Positions 1 through 8,348 of a stretch of DNA of 12,500 nt are shown one piece after another. The first letter of the stretch is position 1; the number at the start of each line of letters is the position of its first letter. A program made the translations under genes and the position numbers. The DNA comes from Botryococcus braunii (Eukaryota > Chlorophyta > Trebouxiophyceae): NCBI GenBank assembly GCA_002005505.1, contig KV908469.1, forward strand, positions 62,761-75,260. The letters run 5' to 3'. The notes beneath the pieces were generated by a model. That model made no database searches and was not told where the DNA came from. It worked only from the letters and a program-made list of their open reading frames with translations.

Positions 1-39
1 TGGTCACGAAACTGAACTGCTTGGCTGGATTGCCTTCAC

Positions 40-666
40 CTGTCCCGCCACACAACCCTTGGACAAACCAGAGATAGCCCCATCCTCACATGTCGGTGGA
101 AAATCAAGCAAAAACATCACAACTGCATGCAGCTACTTGTTACAGCTAGTAAATCCTAAGCTGGTGCCACGTCTTTTGAAATGGTGCTGCGGACCAATAA
201 TGGTTCCTCGGCCTTACATCAGCTTGCACACTCTACTTGCAGTCCGCTACTTTGAAATTGTTAAGCCAGGGGCATACCCCATTTCAAAGCCGCAGCAGAG
301 GCTAACGTAGCATGCCCACAAAGGGCCACTTCTGTTGTTGGGGTGAACCATCGCAGCTTGAACTTCCTGCGCAGTCACGAGCAATCACGATCAAAACACG
401 ACTTAACAACTTTTTAACGATCGTAAGGGTCATAGCTACATCTGCATGTGTAACAAACTTAGCTTCTAGGACGGACGAACATGAAGTCAGACCTACGTCG
501 CTTGCTTGAAGTCCATCGTTTCCCCGTCGGCAATCTCCACAAAAGCCGTCTCTGACAGGTTCATTTCTGCAGCAATTTTCTGCCTAACGGCATCATCTAA
601 ATCATCTTGCAGCAAGCAAACTGCTGCTGGATTCCCGGAGAAGGCCGTGGTAGTGAAAGCATCAAC
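40..666 (-). CDS. PhzF-family isomerase-like protein, partial, possibly broken
   Basis: Three exons are readable on the minus strand: 666-497, 366-278 and 122-40; the gene continues beyond the left edge. Exon 1 opens with VDAFTTTAFSGNPAAVCLL and holds MNLSETAFVE, where the Glu of SETAF is the family's catalytic acid. Exon 2 gives LRWFTPTTEVALCGHATLAS, the second PhzF signature. Exon 3 gives FLLDFPPTCEDG, matching the strand that follows the SGxLxV segment. The splice from exon 1 (donor GTAGGT, phase 2) to exon 2 (acceptor GCGCAG) is in frame. Exon 2 to exon 3 can also be joined in phase 1 (donor GTATGC at 277), but this removes the expected FxxxSGxLxV segment. That segment is present just downstream, at 260-234, behind an in-frame TAA. 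PhzF proteins are a diaminopimelate-epimerase-like fold of isomerases; the substrate here is unknown. The 5' end is not resolved. Family assignment is firm; intactness is not. Confidence 0.85.
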
Positions 667-743
667 CTGCGGCCTCCCCCCAGAATAAGAAGGCAGTATA
701 TTTCACCGAAGATCAATTGAAATTGACGTCAGAACATACATAC

Positions 744-824
744 CTGATACAACACCACCATCGGGGTTGCTAATAGCCTGCTGTCGCTGATCGAGTTCCC
801 TAAAATTAGCTATCGCAAGCTTCC
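744..824 (-). other. Possible upstream exon (27 codons) of the PhzF-like gene
   Basis: On the minus strand a well-bounded exon candidate runs from a pyrimidine-rich acceptor (CTTTTCCACAG) at 825 to a strong donor (G|GTATGT) at 743. Only one frame is open; it reads KLAIANFRELDQRQQ followed by AISNPDGGVVSG. It lies 77 bp upstream of the first recognised PhzF exon, but it ends in phase 1 while that exon must begin in phase 0, so the two do not join in frame. It could be an exon spliced elsewhere, a weaker donor a few bases on (SGMY|VDAF), a 5' UTR exon, or another mark of decay. No family is recognised for the 27 residues alone. Confidence 0.35.
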
Positions 825-1958
825 CTGTGGAAAAGTGTTACTAGTTGCTATCGTCCTGTCGCGTATCTTCGCCCGAGCGTTTTACATGGAAACGAAGCAC
901 GACAGACTTGACTAAACGAATATCTGCTATATCATAATACTCATAAAGAAACGATCAGCCGACGGCCAAACGTATCCACCTGGCACCCCGGGTAACCATC
1001 AAATGTAGTTTCAGGTGCAGTTTTTTAATGCACTCTGGAGGCAGTCTTTCTTCTTCATTCTTATCTTGTTCTTCCTTGCTTCCTTCCTAGTGGAATCCCG
1101 GATTTTTCCGGCATTCCGTTAATACCAGAACACGTACGAAACTTGTTACGGAACTTGGTTGAAGGGCCTTCCGGGAAGGTACTCCCTGCTTCGCGGAAGC
1201 TCACCCCCGCAACGTTTGATCCTACCCAGGATCGGCCAGGGAGAAAGCTAACAATAAAAGATCTGTGTTGTAGTGCCCGCCGCATTTTAGTTTTAGCATT
1301 CAAGGCGGAAAGGTGGGCTTCAACAGTTCGCGGCTCGGCTTGCTTTCGTTCGGAACTGTGAGCTGTGCTTGATTGGGTCCCTCCGTGAAGCACATTTTCG
1401 AGGGCTAATCTGATATAATGGGCTGTTGTGAGGATGTCATTTGTCTACCATGCAAGGTGTGATTCATAGCTTGAAAGATTTCCAGCCCGGGCACTGTCAA
1501 AGCGTGAACGTCGGCTTGCTGTCTTCTACATGACCTCTTGCCCATTACGCAGGCGCTTACCGTGGTCTTTGACGCTTTGCTGGTCATATTGTGCTGCCCA
1601 TGCCGATGTTGTTGCGGTAAGGCCCGCACCCAGAACTTCTCTACCCAGGGACCCATGTCTTGGCTTCGGGGATGATCAGATTTTTTATTTCTTTTAACTA
1701 TTTTAATCTATGCTCTGCTGCTCAGGGTGCCCAAAGACGTCCACAGAAGAACGAGAAGGTTGAGATCCATCATGGTTCTTGTCCAAAAGCAAAGGGACAC
1801 CAAGAGACATCATATTCTCCTAGCAGAACCATTGTTGCTCATGGAGCATGAGGAACATTTTCCACTACAATGTCTTCGTTGAGTGTTAGGAGACGGAGGA
1901 AGGTTGTTGTTGTGGTGTCTGTGGGCACACGTGGCCGTCCGTGTGCGTGGGAGAATGA

Positions 1959-2041
<83 letters not shown>

Positions 2042-2735
2042 TGTGTGTGTTGGGGGCGGGTCGAGGCAGAACGGGCCGTGCAAAAACAGGCAGCAGTGGT
2101 TGCCTCCCTCTTTCCTTCATGCTGAAATCAATGTAAAAGTCTGATTAGACATGCACCTCAGTCTACGCTACAGTGGAAAGATACTCTACAAGATGGCGTC
2201 TCATGTGAGATGCATATTTCTGGAGGAACCAAGCTGTCTGCCATTGACTCTTCCCTGACTCTAGGTGGGGAAGAGGAACGCATGTCACAAGCCCCGGCCA
2301 CCATGTGCATAGATCGTGGGATTCTCATGCCATTGTATAAGGCATCATGTTGTTAAGAAAAAAGTTAATCAACCTCAGCTGCAATTGGAGAAAGGTCTGC
2401 GAACAAAAATGTGAAACACATAAGACAGTTCTGATGAATCAAACCAACCCAGAACATGTTTTGGCATGCCAATAAAGAAGAATTTTATATGATGGCGGGA
2501 AATGTAAGTTGCTCCATTACACCCAACCCACGCCGCAATTGCATCTTGACCAGCAAGATGCTCGGTTCGGCATGCACTCATGCAATGGACATGTTCCGCT
2601 GTGGGGTCTTCACTAGAAGACTTGATTGTCAGTGGAAGCTTAGTATAAATGCTATACACTCCCTCTGCTAGCGTAATGCCCAAGCTTACAGTCTCTATGC
2701 CTTCCTGTAGACTTCAGATGGCGTTCCATACATAG
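825..2735. other. No supported gene; intergenic or unresolved
   Basis: No conserved protein motif was found on either strand. The only splice-like signal worth noting is a plus-strand acceptor at 1081-1090: a long pyrimidine tract ending TTCCTAG. It is followed by a frame open from 1091 to 1361 that begins GIPDFSGIPLIPEHV. The minus strand is open over much of the same stretch, so this is weak. A short ATGGCGGGAAAT before GTAAGT at about 2490 looks like a start exon but has no partner. Position 1961-2050 is a microsatellite, listed separately. Confidence 0.4.
1961..2050. repeat. (GT)n dinucleotide microsatellite
   Basis: A perfect run of 40 GT units covers 1961-2040, followed by a C interruption and TGTGTGTGT to 2050. 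The flanks are also GT-rich. The Cys-Val and His-Thr reading frames across it are artefacts of the repeat and are not coding. Confidence 0.98.
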
Positions 2736-2885
2736 TCTTCTCAGGCTTATGAAAAGTCTTACAGATTAAGTCGCAAGCATCCCAGAACGCCCACTCCACA
2801 AAGGCCGCAGTCTTCTCAGGCTTATGAAGAGTCTTACAGAGTAAGTCCCAAGTATCCCAGGATGCCCACTCCAACAAGGCCACCG
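2736..2885. repeat. Two-copy 75 bp tandem duplication over the ENH1-like last exon
   Basis: Positions 2736-2810 and 2811-2885 are the same 75 bp unit; both begin TCTTCTCAGGCTTATGAA. By eye about 10 of 75 positions differ (roughly 86-87% identity) and there are no net gaps. The 2811-2885 copy contains the end of the ENH1-like coding sequence (the last membrane-segment residues and the TAA at 2836-2834) plus the start of its 3' UTR. The 2736-2810 copy lies entirely in the 3' UTR. Read on the minus strand in the matching frame it still gives GLCGVGVLGCLRLNL and a stop, against GLVGVGILGYLGLTL and a stop in the functional copy. Confidence 0.95.
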
Positions 2886-3588
2886 ACTACAGTTGCGATA
2901 GTTGCCAATTGCTCTGGTGCAGCCCCTTTCATCTGTGCAATAAAAGCCTGAAAGTTAGGAGGGTGAGCATATCATGCAGTGATACAAGACAAGTAAACAT
3001 GCATGGCTTTGCCAAGAAGTCCACACAAGAGCCAGCGGCAGTCCTCCACCTTCGAAGCCTTGATTTGCACACCCTCTCCTGGGTCTGACCTCACAATTTG
3101 TTAAAGGACTCTTCCAGGAACACAGAACCCACAGAACTCAAACGAACCCAAACCTTAGACTTAATCCTTACTTCTTAGAGGCTTCCTGTTCTCACTCCAT
3201 GCTGACAAAGACAAACGGGCATACCTTCCCGGTTGCAGCGTCGTATGTCACAAACCTTTTCTTTGGGGCGCGACACTGTGGACAGCGGTACTCATTTCCA
3301 AGCTCCTGGAATGGCTTGCTGCAGTCACACACCAACAAACCAGGATGACCTCAACATGCAATTCATTGTTGCTCTTGTAGAATCCTACAAACAACTGTCA
3401 TGTAGCAAACAAAACCACCGTTATACATGTACAAGCGTTTGACCATGGAAGCCGCAGTTCCTCATGCTGGCCTGCGCGCCCGCACATGTGTGTGGGCACG
3501 CGCTCTCTGTCTCTCCATCTCTCTTCCTCTCCCCCCCCTCCTCGTCTCCCCCCTCCCCCCCCCCCCCACTTTGCCCACGCGCACACGC

Positions 3589-3673
<85 letters not shown>

Positions 3674-5055
3674 AACACACACCCCTACCCATACTCATTC
3701 CTACCTCAACATCCAAACGGGGATCAATGTTGTAAACCTCGATTTCATGAGCCTGAAATAAATTTTTTGGAGGGGCGTACGGGTCACAATAAATGTAACC
3801 ACAGTCCACACAGATGTGGGTCGCCAATTGTTGCTGTGCAGCTGTGAGCTTGCGACCGAAGCGCTTGGGTGCAGGCTTCTTGGGCAACCTCTTTACATTG
3901 ACACTAGTGTTTTCGCCTCTGACCTGCACATCGATGGCTGCCCTTATAGACTTGTGTCCTTCCCCATATTGGTACGGCCAGCACGATAACCTCTCTCATA
4001 CAAATCGGATCAAAACCCATCAAAACTATGTTCACATGTATCCCGAATGAGAAACAAGTTACCCATACTTCCAGCCAAAGACGATACAAGGCTGTGTCAG
4101 CCATAGGGTTCTATTATCCAGTAAAAGTGCATGCAAGTTCGCGACATAATATGTAGTCATTCAAAAGTGTCACTTACAAATGTGATGACCACTGGAGAAG
4201 GAGCAGCCGCCAAAGCTGAACGTGTGAATTGCAGATCATCTGACGGCCACAGCTCATCCCCGAAAAACGATGAAGTGTAAATAACAGTGTCCCCTTCTTT
4301 AATCCCAGCCTTTGCAGAATTCCCTTTTGAAGACTGGACCCACACAGGCAATTCAAAATCATTGATATGCTGGAATCCATTAACGCTTTCCTCTCTTTGT
4401 ATGAAAACAGCAAATCTTACACACAAGATCTTCACTTAATGATCGGGACCTAATGAGCGTCCCTTTCTCTTCTGTAGAGAGAACCCATACAATTCACCTA
4501 TGTCCCCCCCCCACCCCCCCTGGGGGGGGGGGGGGGGGGGCACAGTGTTAAGTTCTAACCTGATCAATTTCACTGTACCTTAACAACGAGGCCACCCCCT
4601 GAGGATGTCGATGGACCCAATTGTAGACCAAGAGGCTTGTCCACCTCAACCTGTGCAACCAAGCATCCAGTGAAATTCCAAGATTCCAGCCTTAGTATGG
4701 TATCCGCGCGGCATAATGTCACGCTTGATGCTATACCTGGACCTGTTGCGCGACGGGAGATACTACTTTGACTCCTGTGTGATTCTTTGCAGGCGCAGCG
4801 ACCTTCTTGACTAGCGGTTTCCCTCTGAACACCGATCTCGCCTGCATTCGGATACAAAAAGGCTTAAACAAGCGTTACATTTTTATAGATAGTAGAATAG
4901 CCAGTCATGGTCTTCTGCAAGGCACAGCAAACCTGCGAGAAGATCAGCGGAGACCCTGTGAAGGGTGTAAAGCGTTGCGCACGACTTTCTGCTCTGTTGG
5001 AAACACCCCTTGTTTGAACGCCTGAGGTAGAGGAATAACACAGCGTGCTTGCCAT
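2834..5055 (-). CDS. ENH1: ENH1-like plastid PDZ-rubredoxin protein with C-terminal membrane anchor
   Basis: Seven exons on the minus strand: 5055-4933, 4841-4737, 4650-4579, 4333-4178, 3923-3781, 3318-3225 and 2947-2834. The total is 807 nt (268 aa), close to the roughly 270 aa of Arabidopsis ENH1. Every junction is GT...AG; all introns are phase 0 except the fifth (phase 2). Residues 1 to about 70 are Ser/Arg/Lys-rich and begin MASTLCYSSTSGVQTRG, like a chloroplast transit peptide. Residues 77-152 form a PDZ-like domain (VDKPLGLQLG, then GNSAKAGIKEGDTVIYTSS and FFGDELWPSDDL). Residues about 163-215 are rubredoxin: RLPKKPAPKRFGRKL precedes CVDCGYIY, and RCPQCRAPKKRF completes the four iron-binding Cys (190, 193, 212, 215). 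Residues about 245-268 are one hydrophobic helix. Plant rubredoxin/PDZ proteins are membrane-bound redox or assembly factors in chloroplasts; Arabidopsis ENH1 was found through salt/ROS genetics. The exact role here is inferred from the family. Confidence 0.93.
3510..3672. repeat. Polypyrimidine tract plus (CA)n microsatellite inside an ENH1-like intron
   Basis: From about 3510 the plus strand is a C/T tract with C-runs (13 C at 3555-3567). It passes into CACACG-type repeats and then a perfect (CA)n of 79 bp at 3594-3672. It sits wholly inside the fifth intron of the ENH1-like gene (3319-3780). On the transcribed sense strand it is therefore (TG)n followed by a purine-rich, G-run segment, about 190 nt before the acceptor. 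The long Thr-His and Cys-Val frames here are repeat artefacts. Confidence 0.97.
4504..4540. repeat. C-run facing a G-run (inverted homopolymer)
   Basis: The plus strand reads nine C, A, seven C, T, then nineteen G. The two arms are complementary and could form a hairpin with almost no loop, or a G-quadruplex on either strand. It lies in the third intron (4334-4578) of the ENH1-like gene, 38 bp from the donor. Confidence 0.95.
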
Positions 5056-5434
5056 TGGAAATACCGTCAGCCTGCGCTTTGCTTCGTAAGGTCTATCTCG
5101 TTAGGATCGGCAATTGTTGTCGGGATAGAAATTCTATCATGGAATGCGATTGGCCTGTAACCTGCGTCGACGTGGCCTTGCCGTTATCTCGGATAAGCTG
5201 GACTTCGTGATCCTAAGCAACATTTCAAGGCAATTACATTGGCATAAGGCAATGCTAGGCATTGTTTTGAGTCCCACGGCCTGCTCGTCCACATAATGGG
5301 CAGGTTGGAACTGCACAATTTCTTCAATCTCTCGTGGCTTTGTAGACGTCAACTAGTAGAACTTTACATACCAATTGACCCTGTACAGTAGGTGCACATA
5401 ATCAGATTCATTTTACGTGTCTAATCTATTTCAG

Positions 5435-5664
5435 GAAACGTTCAGTTGTGTGCACTGTTTATAGCAGAGATTGAGCAGGCTGCCAACGCAGTTGGGCTTG
5501 CTGTTTGGGAAAGTCCCTTTGTTTCACATGGGGCAGGAGGACTTGCGTTGCTACACCTTCCTCAATTTGCGTTGCTACAGAAACAATTTCCATGGTCACA
5601 TCAGGAAATGCCTCAGCGCTTGGGACAAGGATTGTTTGGGCAGCACTGGACAGAAAATGAATAA
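5435..5664 (+). other. Weak candidate terminal exon, plus strand
   Basis: A consensus-like acceptor (TCTAATCTATTTCAG) ends at 5434. One frame then stays open for 75 codons to a TAA at 5662-5664, reading NVQLCALFIAEIEQAANAVG at its start. The residues are Gln- and Leu-rich with no family I recognise. A 13 bp direct repeat, TTGCGTTGCTACA, occurs at 5543 and 5567, 24 bp apart, within it. No upstream partner exon is evident, so it may be chance. Confidence 0.18.
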
Positions 5665-6189
5665 CAGTGAAATCATATTATCTTTTTGAATCAAGAGGGC
5701 ATTAAACAACTCTTTTCAATCTTGCTAGGGTCCTCCATTTGTTTAAGATGTGGAGTGTAGGCCCTTGCACCTGGAGTGCAATTAACTTGCACTTATGATA
5801 GGAGCAGAACCAGCTGGGGTCATGAGATCATGCAGCAATGCTCCTGACTATGCTTGCTGTTCTCTTGATAGGTTCAATCAAGGGTCAGTCGGCAAGCTCT
5901 TTGGCAGGGCCAACAATTATTGCAAGCCGTGCGGCATTAAGGTCTCAAGGGTAAATGTACGCAAGATACACCTGTTAACTCTCAATTCAGGTTAAGGACA
6001 GCTTGCGGTACCAACCATTAGACTTGTGGTTAAAGGTCATGCGTGGAGGACAATGAAAGCTTACTACTGTGCTGGCTTGAAGCCGTTGACTGCCGGCATC
6101 TTTTCATTTTCTGCCAGAAGTGGCCAGGCGTGCTGCCAAGGCACAAACTGCCACATGTTCATAAGGCCTTTTGGAGCATTAACGCCCAA

Positions 6190-6208
6190 GGGGGAGGGGG
6201 GGGGGGGG
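6190..6208. repeat. G homopolymer tract
   Basis: Five G, one A and thirteen G on the plus strand, in a region without a supported gene. It is one of several long G/C homopolymers in the window. Confidence 0.95.
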
Positions 6209-6418
6209 CTTGTTCAAGCTGCTCAACGTCTTCTAACCAGACCAGCACTGCACATGACGACATGGAGGGATTGCCAAGTTTTGTCGCATGAGATTCAACA
6301 TTGGTGCTGCTGTTCAGCATGTGGGCTGCCACCTGGCTGCATACACTTCATTTTTGGCGGGTGTGTCGGTTGCAGCACACATAGCTATTTGTAGCACCTA
6401 CAGGAATTTGTAGCAGGC

Positions 6419-6538
6419 TATAAATTTGAGCTGACTCGTGCTCCCTAAACCCCAAATTTTGCAAAATAATACCTCCCGCCAGTAGAAGTTTAGAGATGGC
6501 GAAGCTTGTAAACTGCAGGGACCTCAATGCCATCACAG
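6419..6538 (+). promoter_or_regulatory. TATA-like box with a possible short first exon
   Basis: TATAAATT lies at 6419-6426. Seventy bases further on, an ATG at 6496 (context GAGATGGCG) opens a 43 nt frame, MAKLVNCRDLNAIT, ending at a donor-like G|GTAGAT at 6538/6539. The spacing suits a plant-type TATA promoter and first exon. I could not find a convincing second exon on the plus strand, and the candidate minus-strand gene at 6834-7963 points toward it, so this remains weak. Confidence 0.15.
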
Positions 6539-6833
6539 GTAGATACTCCTCATAATATATTCCTCAAAGCACATATGGCCAAGAGACTTCGCGTGCAAAA
6601 GTCACAACAAAAACCCGCCTTGAATCAATCTAATGTGGATATGGAGTTGAAGAAGGCATATGGAACAGCCACCAATGCAGTGGTGATTTTAGTGAGGGGG
6701 AAGAGAAACTGAATTTGGGGGGAATGTAATGGGACAACAGCTGACATCATTTGAGGAAGTACAGGAGCTGCAGAGCACATGGGTGCTCTAGCGGCTGCAT
6801 CATATCACATCATTGTTTAGTCTGCAGAGGACC

Positions 6834-7963
6834 TTATGTAGGCAACCGTGCGAGTCCTTTTGGACATAGATCTAGAACGGCTGCAACCATTACGGACCCT
6901 CCCCGATAGCGGGTGGGTAGGCCAGGTGCAGTAAATGTCTCAGAGCTGAGGAGAGGGTGGTGCAGCCTTGTAATTGGCATATATTGCATACCTGGATACG
7001 GCACAAACTGTTTTCCGGACTTCCATCTAAGTCGAGTGGCAAAGAACAGGAATATAGGAAAGAAGAAACAACCCAGACCTTGCTGACCAGCGAAATTTGG
7101 AGATTCCAAAAGAAATTCCTAACATTTTTTACCCGCAGGTGGAGGGCAACAGCAGAGTAGTTGCAGCAGACAAGGGATACTCTTCAATATCAGCTATGAG
7201 TGCTTTTCTGCAATTCTGAGATCCGCCACAAAACATATTTTGTCCAGTTGGAAGACCAGGCGTTCCAACAGAATGCATGTGGGGGGGATGAACACATTGA
7301 GACGGCAGACATTTAGGCAGCATATCCCCACGAATGCCCTGTTCCCCATATCCAAAACACAGACGGGTGTTAAACGAACCTGTAGGTCGAACCTCAAGCA
7401 GAGCAGATCTTCTATACCTTCTTGGGCATGCATTGGAGACCATGCATACAAAGTACTGAAGGTTTATGGCGCAATGGCCTTCGCGGTATATTTGGGAACC
7501 TGCTCGTAAAACAGCTAAAAGTTACAGTGAAGATACGTAAATAGACTGAAGTGCTCAAGCTGTTAAGTGGACTTGTCACGCAATATGCTGACTTACGACT
7601 ACCCCTCTTGGAAGCAATCAGTTCTGCACCTCTAAAGCCGAACCCCCAGACAAATGAATTACGACCAAATGACTGACACACATGTCCCAAAAACTTAGAA
7701 CATTTCAACAAAATCTCCTGCTTCTGAAACAATGCAGGAATAACCACGAGTACAGCTTCCTGAAAAAAGCAAGCAACCACCACCGAAGTTCGTACGCAGG
7801 CTCTTTCATTGACCAGCAGTCACTGTTCCAGACCAGCATGGATACTGGAGAGATTTTGCCCGTTACCACACTTCGCATGTGCTTCTCATCTTCAAAACAC
7901 CTCTAGTGTTGCCCCCTTGACATCCATGAAGGTGACAGCAACCGCTCCTCCTGAGGTGGCCAT
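6834..7963 (-). CDS. Candidate four-exon gene, unknown family
   Basis: A phase-consistent minus-strand model has exons 7963-7901, 7759-7597, 7379-7133 and 7026-6834 (666 nt, 221 aa). The ATG is in a good context (GGCCATGGCC), with an in-frame TAA nine bases upstream. Exon 1 reads MATSGGAVAVTFMDVKGATL. Exon 2 follows a strong acceptor (GCTTTTTTCAG), includes EAVLVVIPALFQKQEILL and GRNSFVWGFGFRGAELIA, and ends at the excellent donor C|GTAAGT. Exon 3 is rich in Cys, Pro, Gly and Met. Exon 4 follows a very long pyrimidine tract (ending CGACTTAG). PGLPT occurs once in exon 3 and once in exon 4. I recognise no domain. Weak points are the first donor (GAG|GTGTTT), the third donor (GTAAAA), and the lack of homology support. 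It begins 386 bp downstream of the GT34 stop, on the same strand. Confidence 0.3.
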
Positions 7964-8348
7964 GGCCGCTTAGGAATGCATGAGTGGGTCTTAAATCCCG
8001 ATATTATGGGTTTTTGAGTCCTCTTTGGGGGACTATATGCATTGCTGTATAGTGCAGCTAGTCTACAGCATCTTATCACGCAGTAAAACCGTTTAACCAC
8101 TCACGAGCGCGGACGCCCACTGACAAGCTTATTCCACCACCCTTCCTTTCTCCTGACAGCCACATCCCCATGGACGCTCAGGGAAGGGTCCATTGAAACA
8201 TTCTCCCCCAGGACAGTTCTTAATTTGAACTGGATATGGTCGTAGCCACATCTACCTTCACGTTGGGGACACAAACGCATTGGGATCCCCCCCCCCCCCC
8301 GGGGGGCCAAGCACTTACATTACAGGCTCACTTCTGACAATCGCAAGT
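7964..8348. other. Interval between the GT34 stop and the next candidate start
   Basis: This is the 3' flank of the GT34 gene. On the minus strand CCTGTAATGTAAG occurs about 20 nt after the GT34 stop; TGTAA is the chlorophyte polyadenylation motif, so this may be the 3' end signal. The same bases also look like a donor (AT|GTAAGT). A minus-strand frame at 8251-8101 stays open for 49 codons (includes DHIQFKLRTVLGENVS) to a TGA and could be an alternative last exon. Confidence 0.35.
8287..8306. repeat. Fourteen C directly followed by six G
   Basis: A perfect C14 run at 8287-8300 abuts G6 at 8301-8306, with no spacer. It is the second C-run/G-run junction in the window. It lies in the 3' flank of the GT34 gene. 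Confidence 0.95.

Larger units (their letters stand above)
5056..6833. other. Upstream region of the ENH1-like gene; no supported gene
   Basis: This stretch must hold the ENH1-like promoter at its left end, but no clear TATA box or motif was found there on the minus strand. Both strands are open for about 70 codons around 5137-5352 without a recognisable motif. The two weak plus-strand signals inside are listed separately (5435-5664 and 6419-6538). No conserved domain is seen. Confidence 0.4.

Noticed and set aside
219..278. Reassigned genetic code (TAA/TAG as Gln, as in some ulvophyte algae) to explain the PhzF stop
   Set aside because: The ENH1-like and GT34 genes encode many Gln with CAA/CAG and none with TAA/TAG in their recognised exons, and the PhzF frame also meets a TGA. 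Decay or alternative splicing is simpler.
1091..1361. Plus-strand exon after a strong pyrimidine tract (GIPDFSGIPLIPEHV...)
   Set aside because: No partner exons and no recognised family, and the opposite strand is equally open; kept only as a note.
1839..2144. Open frames across the (GT)n repeat on both strands
   Set aside because: They encode only Cys-Val or Thr-His runs, as any dinucleotide repeat does.
2695..2883. A 62-codon minus-strand protein with internal repeats (EWASWD.., EWAFWD..)
   Set aside because: It is the wrong frame of the tandemly duplicated ENH1-like last exon; the repeat in the protein is just the 75 bp duplication.
3398..3735. Open frames across the (CA)n repeat, including one continuing from the rubredoxin exon
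   Set aside because: Read-through of the intron; family spacing of the Cys pairs requires splicing before the repeat.
6026..6394. 122-codon plus-strand open frame
   Set aside because: Contains a G13 homopolymer read as Gly, has no motif or splice context, and is probably chance.
7597..7759. Resemblance of the candidate exon to a phosphoribosyltransferase (FxFRGAELIA against the APRT GxEARGFxFG region)
   Set aside because: Only a few residues agree, the neighbouring segments do not follow, and the PRPP-binding motif is absent.
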